A DNA stretch of 64,000 nucleotides. Source: JALEFZ01 sp964564415. Lineage in GTDB: Bacteria; Bacteroidota; Bacteroidia; J057. The notes beneath the pieces were generated by a model, which saw nothing but the letters and a program-made list of their open reading frames with translations, did no database searches and was not told where the DNA came from. How positions within the stretch are numbered: position 1 is the stretch's first letter; each line of letters starts with the position of its first letter. Shown here in pieces: positions 45,221 to 53,439 of this stretch. Made by a program: the position numbers and the translations under genes. Location: NCBI GenBank assembly GCA_964564415.1, contig CAZMAV010000018.1:24449-88448 (forward strand), given 5' to 3'.

Positions 45221-46075
45221 TCAAAGGGCTTTTAGGCTAATGTCCAGGCTTTTGACAGAATGGGTCAGGGCTCCCATGGACACAAAGTCCACCCCTGTCT
45301 CGGCATAGGACCTGATGGTATCGAGGTTGATGCCCCCGGAGGCTTCGGTTTCGGCCTTATCACCGATTAGGCTGACCGCTTCCCTCATGTCTTGGAAGCT
45401 GTAATTGTCCAGCATGATTCGATCTACTCCACCTTCAGCAAGGACTTCTTTAACTTCTTGGAGGTTTCGGGTTTCGACTTCTATTTTTAGGTCGAGGCCA
45501 TGCTTTTTCAGGTAAGCTTTGCAGGCCTGTATGGCGGGACGGATTCCGCCGGCATAATCAATGTGGTTGTCCTTGATCATCACCATGTCGTAAAGTCCGA
45601 AGCGGTGATTGCTTCCTCCCGCAATATGAACGGCCCATTTCTCAAAATGGCGAATCAGGGGGGTAGTCTTGCGGGTATCCAGGACGCGACAGGAGGTACC
45701 TTCCAGCAGTTTTACGGCTTTGTGGGTCATGGTAGCGATTCCCGACATTCTTTGCATAAAATTGAGCAGGACCCTTTCGGCCTGGAGGATAGACCTGGGA
45801 TCTCCCTCTACCAAAAAAGCGATGTCGCCTTGCTTTACCGGAGTCCCATCCTCGAGCCTAGGATCTACCCGGAGCTGAGGGTCCACCTGGTGAAGGACCT
45901 TGTAGGCCAGTTGGACGCCGGCAAGTATTCCTTCGTCTTTGATGAGGCAACGGGCTTTGGCGCTATGTCCGGCGGGAATGGTGGACAGGGAACTGTGATC
46001 TCCTTCACCAAGGTCTTCCTGGAGGGCAGCTTGAATGATGCGCTGGGTTTCGGGATGATTGAGAAAGTCTTTCAT
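45221..46075 (-). CDS. nadC: Nicotinate-nucleotide pyrophosphorylase (quinolinate phosphoribosyltransferase)
   Basis: The 284-residue enzyme of NAD synthesis converts quinolinate and PRPP to nicotinate mononucleotide. The N-terminal ALQEDLGEGDHSS segment, RVLDTRKTTPLIR (substrate-binding Arg and Lys), GGSNHRFGLYDMVMIKDNHI and EVETRNLQEV are all diagnostic, and the C-terminal GGINLDTIRSYAETGVDFVSMG closes the barrel. ATG at 46075 is preferred over TTG at 46081. It sits downstream of the DUF4783 gene, a conserved arrangement in Bacteroidota, though a terminator-like hairpin lies between them. Confidence 0.95.
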   Translation of the reverse strand: MKDFLNHPETQRIIQAALQEDLGEGDHSSLSTIPAGHSAKARCLIKDEGILAGVQLAYKVLHQVDPQLRVDPRLEDGTPVKQGDIAFLVEGDPRSILQAERVLLNFMQRMSGIATMTHKAVKLLEGTSCRVLDTRKTTPLIRHFEKWAVHIAGGSNHRFGLYDMVMIKDNHIDYAGGIRPAIQACKAYLKKHGLDLKIEVETRNLQEVKEVLAEGGVDRIMLDNYSFQDMREAVSLIGDKAETEASGGINLDTIRSYAETGVDFVSMGALTHSVKSLDISLKAL

Positions 46076-46154
46076 GGGCAAATGGGCTGGGAGGAAAATT
46101 GGGAGCCTTCCTCCTGCAAGTATAGTGGCTTCCTGAGGAAATGGAAAATAAAAA

Positions 46155-46174
46155 AGCGACCTTTGGGGATCGCT
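46155..46174 (-). terminator. Terminator between DUF4783 gene and nadC
   Basis: On the minus strand AGCGATC-CCCAAA-GGTCGCT pairs with one G-T wobble and is followed by TTTTTT. T-rich sequence on the other side allows some activity in both directions. Confidence 0.7.
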
Positions 46175-46206
46175 CTTTTATAGTAGGTGTCTTTTGCCTA
46201 GTCTTT

Positions 46207-46608
46207 CTATCCGTCCTTTCGGGCAAATCGAAGTTCGGTAACCTTTCCCGACGTAAGTTTGATAAAAATGTTCACTTCAAAGGTACCTCCTGAGCTGCGA
46301 TATTCGCCAAGGGCATAGAGGGTACCACTAGCCTCGCCTACGTGCAGGGTATTAAAAGAGCTGAAAGGGAATTTGTTAAAGAAGCGATCCATCACATACT
46401 GTGCCTGGGTGCGACTGAGGACCTGGGTTTTGCCCAGGATTACCAGCTCCAACTGATCGCCGAAGTAGGCGGAGAGACGATCCGAGTCGGTCGTCATCAA
46501 ACTCTCCACTACTCCTTTGAGGGAAGTTTGCGCTGGTTGAGCCTTAGTCGTATTCAGACCTAGGAAAGACAGAAAGCCCAATAATACAACGATATATACA
46601 AGTCTCAT
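46207..46608 (-). CDS. DUF4783 family exported protein
   Basis: The 133-residue protein has a signal peptide (MRLVYIVVLLGFLSFLGL) and a single NTF2-like domain: SLKGVVESLMTTDSDRLSAYF, the strand LELVILGKTQVLSR, AQYVMDRFFNKFP and IKLTSGKVTELRFARKDG. This is the DUF4783 pattern. The domain probably forms a periplasmic dimer with a ligand pocket; the ligand is unknown. ATG at 46608 begins the signal peptide, while the longer frame to 46758 does not look coding. nadC follows on the same strand, the usual neighbour. Confidence 0.82.
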   Translation of the reverse strand: MRLVYIVVLLGFLSFLGLNTTKAQPAQTSLKGVVESLMTTDSDRLSAYFGDQLELVILGKTQVLSRTQAQYVMDRFFNKFPFSSFNTLHVGEASGTLYALGEYRSSGGTFEVNIFIKLTSGKVTELRFARKDG

Positions 46609-46807
46609 ATCTGAAAGAAACCTTGGGTATCTCTTTAATTTGGTCACACTCAGAGTACCATAACCGTGCCAAAGAGGGAAAATAAAGGGTCCACAGGTAG
46701 GCCCTGAATGGTTTTCAATGATTTTTGACGAAAAAACCCAGGACCATATTTTGGGCATTTTTACTATTCATCCCATGAGAATTACAGAATAGTCTTACCT
46801 TTATACC

Positions 46808-48346
46808 ATGAACACACAAAAATTAATCCTCATGATACTGGATGGCTGGGGCCTTGCCGAAGACGAAAGCGTCAGCGCCATCCATGCCGCCCATACGCCC
46901 TATTATGACTATGCCCTGAAGCATTACCCCATGATCAAGCTCAGAGCCTCCGGCCTCAGGGTCGGTCTGCCCGACGATCAAATGGGTAATTCTGAAGTGG
47001 GCCACATGAATATCGGCGCCGGAAGGGTGGTCTACCAGGACCTCGTCAAGATCAATCTCGAGCTGGATCAAAACACTTTTGAACACAATCGCGCGTTCAA
47101 AGCCCTTTGTGATTACTGCAAATCCAAGGAAAAGCCCCTTCACGTCATGGGACTCCTCTCGGATGGCGGCGTCCACAGCTCCATAGAGCATCTCAAGGGC
47201 ATCATCCGCGAACTTTCAGAGGCCGAAGTTCCAGAAGTCTATTTCCATTGCTTTATGGACGGCCGGGATACCTCTCCCACAGGAGGAGACCGTTATCTCG
47301 ACGAACTAACAGAATGTATTAACGAACATAAGGTCGGTAAAATTGCTTCTATCATGGGTCGCTATTATGCCATGGACAGAGACAAAAGATGGGAAAGAAC
47401 CAAAAAGGCCTATGATCTCCTTGTCCACGGAGAAGGAAATGCCTACAACAATCCCAAGAATGCCATCCTGCGCTCCTACGATAGAGGAGTTACGGATGAA
47501 TTCGTAGAACCTTCTGTCATCATGGAGGATGAAGAGCCCGTAGCCACCATCCAGGACGGAGATGCCGTCTTCTTCTATAACTTCCGCACCGACAGGGGGC
47601 GACAACTGACCCAGGTCCTTACCCAGGCGGACATGCCTGAACACAGAATGAAGAAGTTGGACCTTTACTACGCCACCCTTACCCGCTACGACAAAACCTT
47701 CGAAAACATACATGTTCTCTACGAAAAGGCAGAGATACAAAATGGACTGGGTGAGGTATTGTCTAACATGGGCAAAAGCCAGATTCGCATCGCCGAGACC
47801 GAAAAGTATCCCCACGTAACTTTCTTCTTCAACGGAGGCAGGGAAAATGCCATGGATAAAGAGGTGCATATGATGTGTCCCTCTCCCAAGGTGGCTACCT
47901 ATGACCTGGCTCCCGAGATGAGCGCCTACGATATCAGGGACAAGATACTTCCCGAGATCCAAAAGCAGAGCGCAGATTTTATCTGCCTCAATTTTGCCAA
48001 TCCAGATATGGTCGGCCATACCGGCGTCTTCGAAGCCGCAGTTAAGGCCTGTGAAGTAGTAGATGAGTGTACCCGTGCCGTCGCCGAGGCTGCCTTAGAA
48101 AATGACTACATCGTTCTTATCACCGCGGACCACGGCAATGCCGACAAGATGATGAACCCCGATGAGACCCCAAATACCGCACATACGACAGCCCTGGTTC
48201 CCTTTTTCCTCATGGACAAAAACGACGACTTCAAACTCAAGCCCACCTTAGGTAAACTCGGAGATATCGCACCTACCATCCTCACCCTTATGGGACTGGA
48301 TATACCCAAGGAGATGGACGGCACCATCCTCGTCGAACCTAACTAG
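46808..48346 (+). CDS. gpmI: 2,3-bisphosphoglycerate-independent phosphoglycerate mutase
   Basis: The 512-residue two-domain metalloenzyme of glycolysis interconverts 3- and 2-phosphoglycerate. The alkaline-phosphatase-like domain has the first metal site in LMILDGWG, the phosphorylated Ser in MGNSEVGHMNIGAGR, and the second metal site in NFANPDMVGHTG and ITADHGNADKM. The inserted transferase domain includes MDGRDTSPTGG and GRYYAMDRDKRWERT. Length is standard. TACCTTTA lies just 4 bp before the ATG, similar to the -7 boxes seen elsewhere, suggesting a very short leader. Confidence 0.97.
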   Translation: MNTQKLILMILDGWGLAEDESVSAIHAAHTPYYDYALKHYPMIKLRASGLRVGLPDDQMGNSEVGHMNIGAGRVVYQDLVKINLELDQNTFEHNRAFKALCDYCKSKEKPLHVMGLLSDGGVHSSIEHLKGIIRELSEAEVPEVYFHCFMDGRDTSPTGGDRYLDELTECINEHKVGKIASIMGRYYAMDRDKRWERTKKAYDLLVHGEGNAYNNPKNAILRSYDRGVTDEFVEPSVIMEDEEPVATIQDGDAVFFYNFRTDRGRQLTQVLTQADMPEHRMKKLDLYYATLTRYDKTFENIHVLYEKAEIQNGLGEVLSNMGKSQIRIAETEKYPHVTFFFNGGRENAMDKEVHMMCPSPKVATYDLAPEMSAYDIRDKILPEIQKQSADFICLNFANPDMVGHTGVFEAAVKACEVVDECTRAVAEAALENDYIVLITADHGNADKMMNPDETPNTAHTTALVPFFLMDKNDDFKLKPTLGKLGDIAPTILTLMGLDIPKEMDGTILVEPN

Positions 48347-48422
48347 CTTTTTATTCGGAAAAAACCGACAATCACAGAGATAACCTCACATACCCGGAAG
48401 CCCTCATTTGACATGTAAGAAA

Positions 48423-49052
48423 ATGAAAGACACATTTACTTTTTTTCATCCCAGAAGGGTTTTCGGGCTTTCTTTTGTATTGGCTTTGATCCTTATGTTC
48501 TCCCTCTCTTCCTGCGGATCATCGAGCAGAGAACGGGTCTTCGAAACACCTCAGGGCCGCCAATTGCTGGAGCAAATCCAAAGGAGCAGTGTAGATATCA
48601 AGTCCTATGAAAAGAGATTTGAAGACCTGAGTCAGAGGGACGCAGACGATCGGATGATGCTAAAGGTTGAAGATGCAGGAAGAGACAGCCTTACCCAGCG
48701 AATTCAGCAAGACCTGGCCTACCTCTACGATATTTACTACAAAGACCCTGCGGTGGTGGACCTCATGGATACCTTGTATGTTCAGGACACCCTGATCGCC
48801 CGGGTCCAGGAAGAAAACAAGGGAAAAAGCAAGTTGCGCCAGCAGAAGATTCTCAAAGGACCGGAAGGAGAACTCCGCTTCGCTTCTTCCTATATCCACG
48901 AATCCAACTGGCTCTATGACCTGAGCATCTCAATCGAGGTGGACTTTGACAGCCTGGGTCGGTATCGCCGCCATCAACTCTACCTCCTCAATGAAGTTCA
49001 CCTTCTGGGAGAGGCTGTGGAGTCCCGCATTTACGCCAAGGCAAATTATTGA
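48423..49052 (+). CDS. Lipoprotein of unknown function
   Basis: The 209-residue protein begins with a long signal peptide with basic N-region (FHPRRVFGLSFVLALILMF) and a lipobox LSSC. The mature part has a predicted coiled-coil-like helical stretch rich in Asp, Arg and Gln (about residues 35-100), followed by a beta-rich end (WLYDLSISIEVDFDSLGRYRRHQLYLL). No family is recognised. ATG at 48423 is used in place of TTG at 48408. crcB begins 3 bp after its stop, so the two are co-transcribed. Confidence 0.7.
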   Translation: MKDTFTFFHPRRVFGLSFVLALILMFSLSSCGSSSRERVFETPQGRQLLEQIQRSSVDIKSYEKRFEDLSQRDADDRMMLKVEDAGRDSLTQRIQQDLAYLYDIYYKDPAVVDLMDTLYVQDTLIARVQEENKGKSKLRQQKILKGPEGELRFASSYIHESNWLYDLSISIEVDFDSLGRYRRHQLYLLNEVHLLGEAVESRIYAKANY

Positions 49053-49055
49053 CCC

Positions 49056-49418
49056 ATGAATGTAATCGCTGTTTTTATCGGTGGGGGGCTGGGAAGCCTC
49101 TGCCGCTATGGAATTTCCCTTCTCTTCCCCAAAAATCCTGAAGGTTTCCCCTTTGCTACCCTTCTCGCCAACATCCTGGCCTGTGTCCTTCTTGCCCTGG
49201 GTTTCTACATTTTCCAAAAATACAGCGACCTTTCTACCCCCTCGAAACTCTTCCTTCTCACAGGATTTTGTGGGGGGTTTTCTACGTTTTCTACCTTTAG
49301 CCTGGAGACTTTTTTACTGATTCAACAAGGGCAGTGGGGCATAGCTGTGATCTATGTCCTGGCCTCCATCCTCTCCTGCCTCCTAATCGTAGGCGTACTC
49401 ATAAGAATTTTACAATAA
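49056..49418 (+). CDS. crcB: Fluoride-specific ion channel CrcB/Fluc
   Basis: This 120-residue four-helix membrane protein forms a dual-topology dimer and exports fluoride. Diagnostic features are the N-terminal GGGLGSLCRYGIS, the central LLANILACVLLALGF helix with the conserved Asn, and the TGFCGGFSTFSTFSLE stretch with the Phe-box and central Na+ site. I see no fluoride riboswitch upstream. The gene is coupled 3 bp after a lipoprotein gene. Confidence 0.95.
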   Translation: MNVIAVFIGGGLGSLCRYGISLLFPKNPEGFPFATLLANILACVLLALGFYIFQKYSDLSTPSKLFLLTGFCGGFSTFSTFSLETFLLIQQGQWGIAVIYVLASILSCLLIVGVLIRILQ

Positions 49419-49610
49419 TTAAGGATGTAAGATTTATTATTTCCATACCCCAAATAGCCTCTTGTCGAAGAAAAAAATTACCCAAATACTCGATAAATAA
49501 TTAGAGCGGATAAAATAATCGTTAAGAGGGGGACGTTTATTATGTACCTTTAATTCGAAGGCCATCTTTTGGCTTTCTTATTAACCTACCTAATACCCCA
49601 AACTCAGTGT
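49419..49610 (+). ncRNA. Gap with possible small RNA
   Basis: No protein-coding frame stands out. TACCTTTA at 49543-49550, close to the -7 consensus, is followed about 60 nt later by the strong terminator at 49611. The intervening sequence includes a small GAAGGCCATCTTTTGGCTTTC hairpin region. A promoter and terminator with no gene between would give a short untranslated RNA of about 90 nt. This is inference from layout only. Confidence 0.25.
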
Positions 49611-49645
49611 GCTCCGTCATTACCCCTGACGGAGCCTTTCTTTTT
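49611..49645 (+). terminator. Intrinsic terminator
   Basis: A perfect 9-bp stem GCTCCGTCA/TGACGGAGC around a 7-nt loop is followed by CTTTCTTTTT. It serves crcB (193 bp upstream) or a small RNA from the gap. Confidence 0.88.
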
Positions 49646-49712
49646 AAAAAGGAAAAGCCGGAATCACAAAAACCATTCCAGCTTTATTCCTTAAAAAATC
49701 CAGGTTAAATCC

Positions 49713-50315
49713 TTACTGTACCCACTTAATGGTACATCCGATGGCTCGGGTATAGGTATTCTCTACCTTTTTCCCTTCCAATAGGTTATCCACTGCGTCA
49801 GCGACAAAAGTTTCCTTTACGGCTGAGGCATCGCTATAATTGTCATCAAGGGCTCCGATGTAGGCCACTTCCATTTTGCTACCCTTCTTTTGAAGTACAT
49901 AGAAATGAGGGGTCCTGGTAGCTCCATAGGTAGCCGCCACTTCGGAGGCCTCATCTACCAGATAGGGAAAGGTAAAACCCTTCTCTTTGGCTCTCTTCTG
50001 CATATTCTCATAGGAATCTTCCTCTACCTTGTCTGCATCGTTGGGGTTAATGGCGATGACAGGATAGCCTTTGGGAGCATAAGCCTTGTCCAGTTTGACA
50101 ATGCGATCCTCATATTTCTTGGCGTAAGGACAGTGGTTACAGGTAAATACCACGATAAAGCCCTTGGCTTCGCTATAATCGGAGAGGGAGACCATCTCCC
50201 CGTCGATGTTTTTCAGTTTGAAATCTTTGGCTGTATCGCCGACCTTATAGCCCTTTTGAGCGACAGCAGCCAGGGTAGCCAGTACAAACAGGCTCAGAAT
50301 CAAAATCTTTTTCAT
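49713..50315 (-). CDS. Exported thioredoxin-fold (redoxin) protein
   Basis: The 200-residue protein has a signal peptide (to ATLAAVAQ) and a thioredoxin/AhpC-TSA fold. Strand GFIVVFTCNHCPYAKKYE carries the CxxC as CNHC, TRTPHFYVL has the cis-Pro loop, and IGALDDNYSD follows. It ends with the family-typical AIGCTIKW, which contains a third conserved cysteine. It belongs to the thioredoxin-like group often called alkyl hydroperoxide reductase/thiol-specific antioxidant domain proteins, acting in the periplasm. Its cytosolic paralogue is at 50953-51495. Confidence 0.85.
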   Translation of the reverse strand: MKKILILSLFVLATLAAVAQKGYKVGDTAKDFKLKNIDGEMVSLSDYSEAKGFIVVFTCNHCPYAKKYEDRIVKLDKAYAPKGYPVIAINPNDADKVEEDSYENMQKRAKEKGFTFPYLVDEASEVAATYGATRTPHFYVLQKKGSKMEVAYIGALDDNYSDASAVKETFVADAVDNLLEGKKVENTYTRAIGCTIKWVQ

Positions 50316-50394
50316 GAGTTCATAAGATTAAGGTAAATAATCGGGTTAGATAGGGAGGGGAAAGAACGGAGGTACATGATTGATGATTAGTCGA

Positions 50395-50904
50395 TTAGGA
50401 GTCTCTCTCAGCCAGCAATTCTTCGATCCAGCGACTCAGCTCTTCATAGGTAAATGATTGTTCTTTGAAGGCCCTGACACCGCTTTGGGCTTCTACCACT
50501 AGGGTGGCCGGAATAGCTCCCGTCCAAGCTTCGCTTACCTGGGGTATCCAGTCGTTTTGCCTAGGATCGGTCAACACGATGACCTCTTGACTGATCCCTC
50601 TTTTCTCGACAAAAGGCTTGACCTTTTTATCGATCAGCTCAGGCATGTCCAGGCTAATGAGGATGACTTTAACCTTCTTATCCTTGTAAGCACTGTCCAA
50701 CTGAATAAAATAAGGCATTTCCCTTACGCAGGGCCTACACCAGGTTGCCCAAAAATTAAAGACCAAAAGGGTGTCATTTTGGGCATTTTCTAACAGGGGC
50801 TTTAGTTCTTCAAATTTACTGATCTCCCTGACCTGCTGCCCTTGGGCCAAGCTTATGGTCCCTAGAAAACAAAGAATAACAGAAAGTCGTTTTGCGATAT
50901 TCAT
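50395..50904 (-). CDS. TlpA-like periplasmic disulfide reductase
   Basis: The 169-residue exported thioredoxin-fold protein has a signal peptide (SVILCFLGTISLAQG) and the active site NFWATWCRPCVREMP (WCxxC). It also has the TlpA-type LISLDMPE insertion and a cis-Pro loop in GAIPATLVVE. It probably reduces disulfides in exported proteins, for example in cytochrome maturation. It lies 79 bp upstream of the exported redoxin on the same strand, so the two may share a transcript, and it is divergent from the cytosolic redoxin. Confidence 0.88.
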   Translation of the reverse strand: MNIAKRLSVILCFLGTISLAQGQQVREISKFEELKPLLENAQNDTLLVFNFWATWCRPCVREMPYFIQLDSAYKDKKVKVILISLDMPELIDKKVKPFVEKRGISQEVIVLTDPRQNDWIPQVSEAWTGAIPATLVVEAQSGVRAFKEQSFTYEELSRWIEELLAERDS

Positions 50905-50952
50905 ACAACTAATTTACTTTTAATTGGTTGTCGCCACCCAACCCCCAGGTAA

Positions 50953-51495
50953 ATGAGCAACTTTTCCTTGAAAGATATGGATTTCAGGCTTCCCAATGTA
51001 CAGGGCGGCAGCATCAGCCTCAGCGATTATGATGAAATTGAGGCATTTGTCTTGATTTTTACGTGTAATCATTGTCCTTACGCCATTGCCTACGAGGAGA
51101 GGATAAAAAAACTGGATGAATCTTACACCTCTCAGGACATTCCTCTGATCGCCATCTCCTCCAATGATGCCCAGCAGTACCCACAGGATTCCTTTGAGCG
51201 GATGAAGGAGAGGGCCTCCCAAAAGAACTTTCGATTTCCATATCTATATGATGAGGATCAGTCAGTTGCGAAGAAATACGGAGCTACCCAGACGCCTCAC
51301 GCATTTATTTTGGCACCTCAAAAAGATCAGCTGTGGCAAATAGTGTACAGTGGAGCCCTTGATGACAATTATAAAAATGAACATTTGGTGAAAAAATCTT
51401 ACCTCAAAGATGCCCTGGATTCCATTTTGGCCCAGAAAGAAATATCTCTCGCCCAAACCGAGCCGATAGGGTGTACCATAAAGTGGAGGATGTGA
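50953..51495 (+). CDS. Cytosolic thioredoxin-fold (redoxin) protein
   Basis: The 180-residue protein is a close paralogue of the exported redoxin at 49713-50315, sharing VLIFTCNHCPYAIAYEERI, TQTPHAFIL, SGALDDNY and the C-terminal IGCTIKW. It has no signal peptide (MSNFSLKDMDF), so the same chemistry seems to be placed in two compartments. The CxxC is CNHC. It is transcribed divergently from the TlpA-like gene, with 48 bp between the start codons. Confidence 0.85.
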   Translation: MSNFSLKDMDFRLPNVQGGSISLSDYDEIEAFVLIFTCNHCPYAIAYEERIKKLDESYTSQDIPLIAISSNDAQQYPQDSFERMKERASQKNFRFPYLYDEDQSVAKKYGATQTPHAFILAPQKDQLWQIVYSGALDDNYKNEHLVKKSYLKDALDSILAQKEISLAQTEPIGCTIKWRM

Positions 51496-51545
51496 CCACT
51501 TTTCAAAACGGAAATCCAACATTTGGATAATTAATAGATAATATT

Positions 51546-52811
51546 TTGATAAAACTGAATAAAGCCAGCCTTTCTTTTCCGGGCCTTGATCTTCCAGAGG
51601 TAAAAAAAAACCTTCTTCATTGGGCCATGCAATTTCCCCTGCTTTGTGCCCTCGACAACTGCGGCCAAGACACGGATCGCTATGGAAATTATGAATGGCT
51701 GCTCGGCGTGGCCAGGGAACCAAAGAGAATCTTTAGGAATTGGAGGGAATTAGAAGATTTTAAAGGGTCATGGCTCATGGGTATTTTGCCTTATGGACTC
51801 AAAGACCAGTTTGAAAAGCACATCTACACCAGCAAGGAAGCAGCCATAGACTTCCCCTCCTTACCCTTGTTTGAGCCTGAGATTCTGATCGGCATTTCCA
51901 GGGGGGACAAAGAGGTCAAGGTCCTTCAGGGGGAAGTAGTCGAGGAAGCCTTTGAAGCTCTGCCGCCACCGCCTCCAAAGCAAATTTTTGAATTCGAGCC
52001 CAACTTTAGCCGGAGGACCTATATCGAAACCGTCCAAGAGTTGAGGCGCCACATCAAGGAGGGAGATACCTATGAGATCAACCTCGCGCAGGCCTTTACG
52101 GCTCACGGGCATTTGCCCCAACCCCAACATTGGTTTCACCGACTGACCCAACTTTCGCCTGTGCCCTTCGCAGCGTTTTTTCGCTGGGAAGACCAGTACC
52201 TTCTCTGCGCTTCCCCTGAGCGATTCCTCCAACTCAAAGATAAAAAGCTTCGCAGTCAACCCATCAAAGGAACCGCTGCGCGGCATTCCGACCCAGAAAA
52301 AGACCAGGCTTTTTACGACTACCTCAGACATTCTCACAAGGAACAGGCAGAAAATGTCATGATCGTGGACCTCACCCGCCACGACCTCTACAAATCATGC
52401 ATTCCTCACAGTGTGGAGGTCCCTTACCTCTTCGAGATACAGGCCTTTCCCCAGGTCTACCAGATGGTTTCTACCATAGAAGGTCAGGTGGACCCCAAAC
52501 TCCATTGGCAGCAGGTACTAGCCCAGACCTTTCCGCCAGGATCCATGACAGGAGCTCCCAAGGTGAAAAGTATGGAACTCATTGACCGCTATGAACCCCT
52601 CAGCAGGGGGGTCTATGCAGGTTCTGTTGGCTACGTCCAACCCAACGGAGACTTCGATTGGAACGTCATCATCCGTTCCCTGCTGTACGATGATGCCCGC
52701 GAGAAACTGTCCTACCATGTGGGGGGAGCCATCACCTACGATTCTGACCCAGAGCAGGAATACGAAGAAACCCTACTCAAGGCTTCGGCGCTGAGAAGGG
52801 TTTTTGGATAG
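51546..52811 (+). CDS. pabB: Aminodeoxychorismate synthase component I
   Basis: The 421-residue chorismate-using enzyme makes 4-amino-4-deoxychorismate for folate. The C-terminal catalytic half has LRSQPIKGTAAR (PIKGT, with the Lys that marks PabB-type enzymes), MIVDLTRHDL, FPPGSMTGAPKVKSMELID and GAITYDSDPEQEYEE. The N-terminal half is short compared with TrpE, supporting PabB. The start is a TTG at 51546, since no ATG precedes the conserved FPGLDL region; the first internal ATG is at 51627. The amidotransferase and lyase partners are not in the window. Confidence 0.9.
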   Translation: MIKLNKASLSFPGLDLPEVKKNLLHWAMQFPLLCALDNCGQDTDRYGNYEWLLGVAREPKRIFRNWRELEDFKGSWLMGILPYGLKDQFEKHIYTSKEAAIDFPSLPLFEPEILIGISRGDKEVKVLQGEVVEEAFEALPPPPPKQIFEFEPNFSRRTYIETVQELRRHIKEGDTYEINLAQAFTAHGHLPQPQHWFHRLTQLSPVPFAAFFRWEDQYLLCASPERFLQLKDKKLRSQPIKGTAARHSDPEKDQAFYDYLRHSHKEQAENVMIVDLTRHDLYKSCIPHSVEVPYLFEIQAFPQVYQMVSTIEGQVDPKLHWQQVLAQTFPPGSMTGAPKVKSMELIDRYEPLSRGVYAGSVGYVQPNGDFDWNVIIRSLLYDDAREKLSYHVGGAITYDSDPEQEYEETLLKASALRRVFG

Positions 52812-53003
52812 AAAGCATGAAATGGAGTTTCCTAAAGGAATAAAATACTCAAAGCGAGGAACTTAGCGGTTGCGACATCCTAATTCACCGCTTGCTGTAA
52901 AGGATTTCATTTGAAAATTCCTATCAACTCCGAAGGAAGGCAAAACCGTGCCCGGGGCCTGCAACAAAGAAACCCAATCTGCAAAATCGGATCATTTTCT
53001 TCT
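52812..53003. other. Non-coding stretch at the left edge of the accessory island
   Basis: No gene, RNA or clear repeat is seen. It lies between the conserved pabB gene and the gene remnant at 53004, so the left island junction probably falls here or within the remnant. Confidence 0.3.
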
Positions 53004-53168
53004 TTATATGAAGTCCTCTTGGGCCTTTGAAATTTCATCTTGATTGGCATCTCCCTTTTGAGAAAACAGCCTTTGTAGTTCGGATTTCGTGGTTTGCTCC
53101 TTTTCAAATTTAATTTTTTGAAGTTCTGCTTCTATTTCATTCTCCTCTGTGTTATGAAAAATGTTTGA
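53004..53168 (-). pseudogene. C-terminal remnant of an unknown charged protein
   Basis: The minus strand is open for 54 codons with strongly protein-like composition (EIEAELQKIKFEKEQ, SELQRLFSQKGD, ending ISKAQEDFI). It has no ATG, GTG or TTG start and a stop immediately upstream. It reads as a Glu/Lys-rich helical C-terminus cut from its N-terminal part by a rearrangement. No family is recognised. Confidence 0.35.
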
Positions 53169-53238
53169 TTAATCAAGCTCCGAAAAATGAGATAAACGAA
53201 GGAACTTGACTATTTTAATGGCTTAAATTTATACGGAC

Positions 53239-53439
53239 ATGAACCGAATAAAAGAAGTACTTGAAGAAAAAGGAATAAAGCAGACTTGGTTGGCTAAGAA
53301 ACTCGGGAAGAGTTACAACATGGTCAACGGTTATGTTCAGAATAGACAACAACCGCGACTTGAAGTTTTGAGTGAAATAGCTCAAATTTTAGATGTAGAT
53401 ATAAAAGAATTGATAATAAGCACAAAAGAAAATAAATGA
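53239..53439 (+). CDS. XRE-family helix-turn-helix regulator of the restriction operon
   Basis: The 66-residue protein is a single Cro/C1-type helix-turn-helix domain: MNRIKEVLEEKGIKQTWLAKKLGKS, then NMVNGYVQNRQQPRLEVLSEIAQILDVD. Its stop and the hsdM start share the sequence ATGA, so translation is coupled. By position it is a controller-type protein that may time expression of the modification and restriction genes, by analogy with C proteins. TTGACT-17 bp-TTATAC upstream (53206-53234) resembles a sigma-70 promoter, but it is so close to the ATG that the mRNA would be nearly leaderless. Confidence 0.85.
   Translation: MNRIKEVLEEKGIKQTWLAKKLGKSYNMVNGYVQNRQQPRLEVLSEIAQILDVDIKELIISTKENK

Noticed and set aside
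47306..48019. Minus-strand frame of 237 codons
   Set aside because: It is antisense to gpmI with no motif of its own.
49000..49056. Fluoride riboswitch ahead of crcB
   Set aside because: crcB starts 3 bp after the lipoprotein gene and no riboswitch-like structure was seen before either gene.
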